The notes below the pieces were generated by a model. It was given only the letters and a program-made list of their open reading frames with translations. It searched no databases and had not been told where the DNA came from. A program made the translations under genes and the position numbers. 64,000 nucleotides of DNA from NCBI RefSeq assembly GCF_023586525.1, contig NZ_CP097763.1:186001-250000 (forward strand), written 5' to 3'. This document shows positions 58,103 through 64,000 of this stretch, piece after piece (the first letter of the stretch is position 1; each line of letters starts with the position of its first letter). This DNA comes from Candidatus Blochmannia vicinus (GTDB taxonomy: Bacteria; Pseudomonadota; Gammaproteobacteria; Enterobacterales; Enterobacteriaceae).

Positions 58103-59203
58103 CTAGATTTTTTTATTTATTGATTCAGATTTAGTTCTAATACGTCGTTCTAATTCTTCGACGATTGATATATTATCACACTTTTTTTGTTGTCGTATAC
58201 CATCTTCATATATACCACTTTTATTACGTGCTCCGGCGACACCAATTGTTGACTTCAATGCTTCTCCTGGCCCATTGACTACACATCCAATAATAGATAC
58301 ATCCATAGGTGTTGTAATATCGCTTACTTTTTGTTCTAAAGCATCAACTACATTGATCACATTAAATTCTTGTCGGGCGCATCCTGGACAAGCTATAAAA
58401 TTAATGCCATGAGCACGAATTTTTAAAACTCTCAAAATGTCAAATGCTACTTTAACTTCTTCTATAGGATCTGCGGCTAATGATATACGTATTGTATCTC
58501 CGATTCCTTCGTGCAATAAGAAACCTAATGCTATTGCAGATTTTACTGTGCCATTACGTAAAGCTCCCGATTCAGTAAGACCTACATGTAATGGTTGATC
58601 TATTTTAGATGCTAAGATACGGTATGCTTCTACTGTTATTAGTACGTCAGAAGATTTGACACTGACTTTAAATTGGTGGAAGTTTAATTTGTCTAAAATA
58701 TCTACGTGTCTCATTGCTGACTCTAATAGAACATGCTCTGTTGGATTTCCGTCATATTTTTTTTGTAAATCGCGTTCAAGAGAACCAGAGTTTATACCAA
58801 TACGAATAGGTATATTCTTATCTTGGGCACAATGTACTACAGATCGAATACGTTTGTTATTTCCGATATTACCGGGATTAATACGTAAACAATCTGCGCC
58901 ATATTCAGCTGCTTTTAATGCAATGCGATAATCAAAATGAATGTCTGCTATTAATGGAACGTCAACTATTTGCTGTTTAATCGTTTTAAAGGCTTCAGCT
59001 GCGTCTATGGTAGGTATTGATACCCGAACAATATCCACTCCTGCTTTTTTTAGAGCATTGATTTGTTTAACTGTTTCTGCTATGTTTATAGTACGAGTGT
59101 TGACCATGGATTGCACTGCAATAGGCGCTCCATTTCCAATAGGAATATTACCAATATAAATACGTGTAGATTTTCGGCGAATAATGCTCGCGATATTATT
59201 CAT
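58103..59203 (-). CDS. ispG: HMBPP synthase, iron-sulfur enzyme of the MEP pathway
   Basis: IspG (GcpE) makes HMBPP from MEcPP in isoprenoid precursor synthesis and carries a 4Fe-4S cluster. The 366-residue product (E. coli 372) has the cluster cysteines in [12 protein letters not shown] and [13 protein letters not shown], the TIM-barrel start [19 protein letters not shown], and [17 protein letters not shown]. It is 43 nt from hisS, so a hisS-ispG transcript with ispG first is likely. The rodZ gene that precedes ispG in E. coli is missing. Confidence 0.97.
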   Translation of the reverse strand: MNNIASIIRRKSTRIYIGNIPIGNGAPIAVQSMVNTRTINIAETVKQINALKKAGVDIVRVSIPTIDAAEAFKTIKQQIVDVPLIADIHFDYRIALKAAEYGADCLRINPGNIGNNKRIRSVVHCAQDKNIPIRIGINSGSLERDLQKKYDGNPTEHVLLESAMRHVDILDKLNFHQFKVSVKSSDVLITVEAYRILASKIDQPLHVGLTESGALRNGTVKSAIALGFLLHEGIGDTIRISLAADPIEEVKVAFDILRVLKIRAHGINFIACPGCARQEFNVINVVDALEQKVSDITTPMDVSIIGCVVNGPGEALKSTIGVAGARNKSGIYEDGIRQQKKCDNISIVEELERRIRTKSESINKKI

Positions 59204-59477
59204 AATTTCTCCAATGTTTTATATTATAAAACTAATTAGTAATATTTATACATATAATTATTATTCATTGATGTATTTATTGATTATTACTTATATATTA
59301 AATAGTTTTATTTTTTAAGTATATTGATTTTCCTTAATTAAAAGACCTGAATATAAGCAGAAATTATATTACTAACTGTGTTGATATAAAAAAATAAATC
59401 ATTGTTACTATTAAATTTTTTTATGATAATAAATTTCATTTATAGTGAGAATAAATGTCATCTAGGCTATAGGGATT
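59204..59477. other. Spacer rlmN-ispG
   Basis: About 270 bp of AT-rich DNA before the long rlmN hairpin; no rodZ remnant was recognised. The ispG promoter is expected here. Confidence 0.45.
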
Positions 59478-59539
59478 TAAAACCAACAATACCATTCTTG
59501 TTTAAATACATTTAAACAAGAATGGTATTGTTGGTTTTA
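59478..59539 (-). terminator. 30-bp perfect hairpin spanning the rlmN stop codon
   Basis: Positions 59478-59507 and 59510-59539 are exact reverse complements (30 bp) around a 2-nt loop. The right arm contains the last codons of rlmN (KTNNTILV and stop), so the gene end itself is half of the hairpin. It probably ends transcription of rlmN, though no U-run follows. Confidence 0.8.
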
Positions 59540-60630
59540 TGCTGAATTACATTATAATTTAGTCGGTTAATTACTTCTCCTGTTAATTGCCCACAAGCAG
59601 CGTTAATATCCGCGCCTCTTATTTTTCTTACAATAGTTACTATATTATGTTTTAATAAGACTTTAAGAAAAGCGCGAATACGAATATGTGAGCTGCATGT
59701 GTATTGCGAGTTAGGAATTGGATTCCATGGAATTAAATTAATTTTACATGGTATACCTTTAAGTTTTTTAGCTAGTTGGTGGGCGTGTAAAATTTCATCA
59801 TTAACATGATTTAATAATATATATTCTATTGTTACTCGACTGCGGTTAGCTTTAGTTTTTTTTAAATATTTACGCGTTGCTTCTAGTACACTACTAATAT
59901 TATATTTTTTGTTAATCGGCATAATCTTATTTCTGATGAGATCATTTGGAGCATGCAGAGATATAGCGAGTGGTATATCGATCATGGTTTTTAGTTTTGT
60001 TATACCCGGGACAACTCCAGCAGTTGAGATAGTGATATGTCGTTTTGAAAATCCAAAACCAAAATTATCCAACATAATTTTTATTGCTGACACAACATTA
60101 ATAATATTTAATAATGGTTCTCCCATTCCCATAAACACTATGTTAGTGATAGGGGATTTATTTATTGTTTTAATGTGTTTATTTAGAGCAATAAGTTTTG
60201 AAATTCTCCAAATTTGACCAATAATTTCAGATACATCTAGATTTCTGTTAAATCCTTGTTTTGCTGTGCCACAAAAACTACATCCTAAAGGACACCCAAT
60301 TTGAGATGAAATACATAGTGTGGTTCTCATATTTTCAGGAATGTAAACTGTTTCTATTTGTTGTTGATCAACTTTCATAGCCCATTTAATCGTCCCATCT
60401 GAAGATAGTTGTGTTTTTGCAATTATTGGCGCTCGAATTTCTGCTATTTTATTTAATTTTATTTTTAAAGATTTACTTAAATTTGTCATTTGATTGAAAT
60501 CATCACAATAGTCATGGTATATCCATTTCATTATTTGATGAGAACGGAAAGATTGTTCACCTAATTTAGATAAAAAAATTATTAATTCCTTTTTGTTCAT
60601 ATTTAGTAAATTAACTTTTTTTATACACAT
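59512..60630 (-). CDS. rlmN: 23S rRNA/tRNA adenine-C2 methyltransferase
   Basis: RlmN is a radical-SAM enzyme that methylates A2503 of 23S rRNA and A37 of some tRNAs. The 372-residue protein (E. coli 384) has the cluster motif [18 protein letters not shown] (about residue 115-132), the cysteine pair needed for methyl transfer (LCISSQIGC region and AACGQLTGE near 340), GMGEPLLN and [20 protein letters not shown]. The N-terminus ([13 protein letters not shown]) aligns with E. coli. The C-terminus is shortened and lies within a hairpin. Confidence 0.96.
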   Translation of the reverse strand: MCIKKVNLLNMNKKELIIFLSKLGEQSFRSHQIMKWIYHDYCDDFNQMTNLSKSLKIKLNKIAEIRAPIIAKTQLSSDGTIKWAMKVDQQQIETVYIPENMRTTLCISSQIGCPLGCSFCGTAKQGFNRNLDVSEIIGQIWRISKLIALNKHIKTINKSPITNIVFMGMGEPLLNIINVVSAIKIMLDNFGFGFSKRHITISTAGVVPGITKLKTMIDIPLAISLHAPNDLIRNKIMPINKKYNISSVLEATRKYLKKTKANRSRVTIEYILLNHVNDEILHAHQLAKKLKGIPCKINLIPWNPIPNSQYTCSSHIRIRAFLKVLLKHNIVTIVRKIRGADINAACGQLTGEVINRLNYNVIQHKTNNTILV

Positions 60631-60889
60631 AAAATGTATCTCTAATAATTAATTTTTTATAAAAAATTTATATTGATTATTAATTTAATATTTAATTAGG
60701 ATGGGATCGACATAAGATTAATTAAATTATAATTTATTGGTTTTATATATTTTTAAAGAGTTTATTTTTATTTTTATGTTAATATCATGACTAACAGTAG
60801 ATTTTCAGTGTTTAAAATTGTTCTGTAAATAATTCTATAATTATCTAATTTTTTATTGTAAGCAATACAGTATCTATAAGTCTGTATTT
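60631..60889. other. Spacer ndk-rlmN
   Basis: About 260 bp of AT-rich DNA without a recognised gene or clear terminator. Confidence 0.4.
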
Positions 60890-61300
60890 TCATGTATTAA
60901 AGAAATAATGAATCTCACGTATAGCTGATATTTTAGAATCTGATCCATGAATAGCATTTTTGGTACAATCATAACCATAATCAGATCTAATAGTTCCTGC
61001 TAATGCATGTTTTGGATTAGTAGCTCCCATGATTTCTCTGTTCCGTTGTATTGAATTATTACCTGCTAGTATTTGTATAAATATTGGCCCAGAAATTATA
61101 AAGTTTATTAAACTTTCAAAAAAAGATTTTTTTTGATGTTCGGAATAAAACTCAGAAGCTTGTATATATGTTAGTTTTAGCATCTTAGCTTCTATAACAG
61201 AAAGACCAGATGTCTCAAACCTATTAATTATAGATCCAATTATGTTTTTAGCAACTGCATCAGGTTTTATAATTGATAGTGTATGTTCTTTAAAAAGCAT
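60890..61300 (-). CDS. ndk: Nucleoside diphosphate kinase
   Basis: Ndk balances nucleoside triphosphates by phosphate exchange through a phosphohistidine. The 136-residue product (E. coli 143) has the active histidine in NAIHGSDS (about residue 115), TLSIIKPDAVAKN at the start and the MGATNPKHALAGTIRSDYG block. An ideal ribosome-binding site, AGGAGG four bases before the ATG, is one of the strongest in the window, which suggests high expression. Confidence 0.97.
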   Translation of the reverse strand: MLFKEHTLSIIKPDAVAKNIIGSIINRFETSGLSVIEAKMLKLTYIQASEFYSEHQKKSFFESLINFIISGPIFIQILAGNNSIQRNREIMGATNPKHALAGTIRSDYGYDCTKNAIHGSDSKISAIREIHYFFNT

Positions 61301-61759
61301 AAAACCTCCTGTCAGTTTTTTATTTTAATGTTATACAAGCATGAGTATACAAAAAATTCAGTATAAACGTATATTGGTAGAAAATCTATATAGTTAATAA
61401 TAGCATGAAAGATTAAATTTTAAAGTAAATGCATCTTAGTTTCTATATTATAGAATGCATAATGTTTTTATAAAATTTTTTATTGATCTAATTATATAAC
61501 TAAGATCCTTATATTAGTAATGATTATTATTTATAACTAATTTTCATGAGACATTTATAATTTATATTAAATAATAATGCAAATAGTAATACTTAAATTA
61601 ATCATTAGTTGTTTGAAATATTTAATAATAAAATATATAAAAATAGAAATCTTAAGGTACAGAAGATGTAATTTGAAAATTATTTGTTATTTATATATAG
61701 ATAGCATTAATAAAATTTCTAATTTTATATATGTTGCTTATTTCAATAATTGTGTTTTT
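61301..61759. other. Spacer iscS-ndk; isc and neighbouring genes absent
   Basis: About 460 bp. In E. coli iscU, iscA, hscB, hscA, fdx, iscX, pepB and others lie between iscS and ndk. Nothing similar is visible. An open frame at 61577-61786 (plus) is low-complexity and runs into the iscS hairpin, so it is not called. Confidence 0.55.
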
Positions 61760-61815
61760 AATGATAAACGTGTTATAATCTTATAATATTACAAGATTAT
61801 AACACGTTTATCATT
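61760..61815 (-). terminator. 23-bp perfect hairpin spanning the iscS stop codon
   Basis: Positions 61760-61782 and 61793-61815 are exact reverse complements (23 bp) with a 10-nt loop. The right arm holds the last codons and stop of iscS. The arrangement is the same as at rlmN. It could end iscS transcription; downstream on the minus strand a TAAAAACA follows, not a U-run. Confidence 0.75.
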
Positions 61816-62966
61816 GCATTTAATTTTACAACAGTAGCGACAATATGATGAATAGCATATTCTATTTCTTCTTCAGTTGTAAATCGTCCTAAAGAAAATC
61901 TAATTGAATTATATGCTAGTTCATTATTTCTTCCTAAAGCTTGTAACACGTGTGATGGATTTAAAGTACCAGAGGCGCAAGCAGAACCAGAGGATAATGC
62001 AAAATCTTTTAATGCTATCATTAGTGTTTCGCCATCGATATGACTAAAACTAATGTTTAATAACGTACCTATACTGTGATTTAAATCACCATTAATTAAC
62101 ACCCCTTCAATTTGTTGTAACCCTTTCCATAAACGGTTTCTCATTTTTTTTAAATAAATCATTTCTGTTGTCATAGTTTCTTTAGCTAAACGATATGCTT
62201 CGGCCATTCCGATAATTTGATGTACTGGTAATGTTCCAGAACGTATACCAAACTCATGTCCTCCGCCATGCATTTGAGTGATAATATTAATTTTTGGATT
62301 TCTATCTCGTCGCACATATAAGCCACCGATACCTTTTGGCCCGTATAGTTTATGTCCATTGAAAGACATTAAATCTACCGGTAATACAGATAGATCAATG
62401 TGTAATTTACCAACGCTTTGTGTTGCATCTACATGAAAAATTATGTCGTTCAGACGACATAATTTACCAATTTTTGTAATATCTTGAATGATACCAATCT
62501 CATTATTTACATGCATAATAGATAATAAGATTGTCTCATCACGTAGAGCATTACTAATTTGATTAAAATTAATCAATCCGTTAGGTTGTGGAATCACGCG
62601 GGTAATTTTAAATCCTTTATTTTCAAGATATTGACAGGTATCTAAGACTGATTTGTGTTCTGTCATACTTGTAATGATGTGGTTTCCTTTTTTATGATAA
62701 GCTTGAGCTATGCCTTTAATAGCTAAATTTACTGATTCGGTAGCTCCTGAAGTAAAAATTATTTCATTTGATTCAGCTCCTATTAATCGAGCAATTTGTT
62801 TACGAGCTATATCTACGGCTTCTTCAGCTTTCCATCCATAATAATGAGAACGCGAAGATGGGTTACCAAATATACCGTCTAGGGTAAGATATTGTGTCAT
62901 TTTTTCTACTACTCTTGGGTCTACTGGAGTAGTAGCGGCATAATCAAAATATATTGGTAACTTCAT
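61797..62966 (-). CDS. iscS: Cysteine desulfurase IscS, shortened C-terminus
   Basis: IscS takes sulfur from cysteine for iron-sulfur clusters and tRNA thiolation. The PLP lysine is in [16 protein letters not shown] (about residue 206), the active cysteine in [17 protein letters not shown] (about 328), and the N-terminus [19 protein letters not shown] is like E. coli. At 389 residues it lacks roughly the last 15-19 residues of the E. coli protein (404), the tail involved in IscU binding. iscR, iscU and the rest of the isc cluster are not next to it. It may now serve mainly tRNA modification, with clusters built by another system. Confidence 0.96.
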   Translation of the reverse strand: MKLPIYFDYAATTPVDPRVVEKMTQYLTLDGIFGNPSSRSHYYGWKAEEAVDIARKQIARLIGAESNEIIFTSGATESVNLAIKGIAQAYHKKGNHIITSMTEHKSVLDTCQYLENKGFKITRVIPQPNGLINFNQISNALRDETILLSIMHVNNEIGIIQDITKIGKLCRLNDIIFHVDATQSVGKLHIDLSVLPVDLMSFNGHKLYGPKGIGGLYVRRDRNPKINIITQMHGGGHEFGIRSGTLPVHQIIGMAEAYRLAKETMTTEMIYLKKMRNRLWKGLQQIEGVLINGDLNHSIGTLLNISFSHIDGETLMIALKDFALSSGSACASGTLNPSHVLQALGRNNELAYNSIRFSLGRFTTEEEIEYAIHHIVATVVKLNAMINVL

Positions 62967-63775
62967 CTAATAATGCTCCAAAAGTAAAAATTTGTTTTGA
63001 TGCAGAAAATAAAATTATGGCAATTATTGCTACGTATATGCCGGATTAGTTAGATATTGCAAATATATATTCATTTTTAGTTGGATGTATATTTTGTGTT
63101 AGAGCGTTATTCTATATGAAATCATTATTTATTACTACATAAAGGAATAAAACTTGTTTTTATTTTTATTTTGTACATGACTAGTTTAAATCTATATGAA
63201 TAAGTATTTAATTATTTAATTTGTAATAGATGTATATTATGTTGTGTTAATACTATTAATTATTTAAATTAATCGATTTCAGAGATGCTATTTTAAATAA
63301 AATATAACAAAATCTTATGCTTAAATATTTAGAAAAAATTTATATAAAAATAAATGTTTCAGGTATTTATTGTTTAAAATAATAGTAAAAATTAATTTTT
63401 TAAAAACTAACACTGTTGGTGAAAATGACAAGTCATTTTTTAATGATAAAAGTATAAATGGTTATGTATCAATATATATATTATATGTATTATTTTGTTA
63501 TTGTTTATTTTTATATCACTTTGTGATTTTCATAAAAATAAGCCTTATAATAATTAAGGCTATATATAAACTATATATTTAAAATTGAAATAAATATTCT
63601 TACTTATAAATTTTAAAGATTTTTAGTGATTATATATTTAAAATGCATTATGTAATGAGTATTACAATAATATTTATGTTGTTTAAAAAACGTAGTTCAA
63701 TAGATACATAATGTAGTATAATGTGCATTATATTTTATTTTAATTTTTTACGATGAATTACTGGATGAATGATTT
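62967..63775. other. Divergent spacer iscS-suhB, no gene seen
   Basis: About 800 bp; E. coli has iscR and trmJ here. An open frame at 63370-63582 (plus) encodes low-complexity hydrophobic residues without family resemblance. A TATAAT at 63717-63722 upstream of suhB could be a -10 element with a weak TTCAAT -35. No riboswitch or tRNA was recognised. Confidence 0.5.
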
Positions 63776-64000
63776 ATGCATCCGATGATGAATATCGCTA
63801 TTCAAGCGATAAGAAAAGCGGGAGATTTTGTTGTTAAGCAATATGAATTTTTCGATAAAAATAGTATATGTTCAAATCATATCAACGATTTGATTTATAA
63901 AATAAATGAAAAATCATCTAATATTATAGCGACAATTATTCGAAAATTTTATCCATTACATACTATTGTAACTACATGGCAAGATCATAATATTAACGAT
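63776..64000 (+). CDS. suhB: SuhB (inositol monophosphatase family), 5' part; metal-site residues changed
   Basis: The first 75 codons are in the window. The start MHPMMNIAIQAIRKAGDFVVKQYE aligns with E. coli SuhB without gaps, as does IIRKFYPLHTIVT up to residue 66. E. coli then has E67-E68, where E67 is a metal ligand of the phosphatase; here residues 67-68 are T-W, and E. coli D44 is N. The protein is thus probably not a normal inositol phosphatase. E. coli SuhB also works in rRNA transcription antitermination independently of catalysis. The gene order iscS-suhB is as in E. coli. Confidence 0.88.
   Translation, partial: MHPMMNIAIQAIRKAGDFVVKQYEFFDKNSICSNHINDLIYKINEKSSNIIATIIRKFYPLHTIVTTWQDHNIND

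Noticed and set aside
61577-61786. 69-codon plus-strand frame downstream of iscS
   Set aside because: Low-complexity and ends within the iscS hairpin; no recognisable domain.
63370-63582. 70-codon hydrophobic frame upstream of suhB
   Set aside because: Composition-driven; no family resemblance, no ribosome-binding site.

Overview
The window is a strongly AT-rich enterobacterial chromosome segment from an obligate insect endosymbiont. The best match is a carpenter-ant symbiont of the genus Blochmannia (species not determined). The evidence is gammaproteobacterial proteins clearly recognisable against E. coli, an E. coli-like gene order from nuo to suhB with most intervening genes deleted, long empty AT-rich spacers where those genes used to be, an inserted urease cluster, and no insertion sequences, phage or CRISPR. 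Family assignments come from reading the translations against remembered E. coli and Klebsiella sequences; no database was searched.

Layout. 1-7895: NADH dehydrogenase I genes nuoA-B-CD-E-F-G and the start of nuoH, all on the minus strand. 8.4-17.9 kb: folC, accD, truA, pdxB and fabB (minus), then prmB and aroC (plus). 18-27 kb: tRNA-Arg, mntH, nupC, gltX, tRNA-Val, tRNA-Lys, ligA and cysK. 27-34 kb: ptsH-ptsI and the sulfate/thiosulfate importer cysPTWA. 33.7-35.6 kb is an empty 1.9 kb stretch. 35.6-42.7 kb: transketolase, dapE, a drastically shortened bamC, dapA, bcp, upp and a small yfgG-like membrane protein gene. 42.8-47.9 kb: urease ureDABC-FG without ureE. 48.3-51.5 kb: guaA and guaB. 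51.5-55.1 kb: an inverted triplication ending in the intact mqo gene. 55.2-64 kb: der, hisS, ispG, rlmN, ndk, iscS and the start of suhB.

Function. The genes fit a nutritional symbiont that respires (complex I, malate:quinone oxidoreductase), hydrolyses urea, imports sulfur and makes cysteine, makes lysine/diaminopimelate, chorismate, guanine nucleotides, fatty acids, pyridoxal phosphate and isoprenoid precursors, and keeps minimal translation and tRNA functions. Several proteins are pared down: LigA lacks its BRCT domain, BamC keeps only its N-terminal region, IscS has lost its C-terminal tail and its isc partner genes are absent next to it, and SuhB has lost metal-binding residues.

Most notable. 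Between guaB and mqo a 741-bp unit is present three times in alternating orientation (forward, inverted, forward). The copies look identical. The two inner junctions lie at short inverted repeats: a 52-bp perfect palindrome and a 14-bp stem inside mqo. The block sits where the plus strand changes from C-rich/G-poor to G-rich/C-poor, which is the polarity of a replication origin. An inverted triplication joined at short inverted repeats around an origin is the product expected from template switching at replication forks (the ODIRA model described in yeast). An amplification or assembly artefact must be excluded first. Several other long, perfect intergenic palindromes occur in the window, two of them containing gene stop codons.
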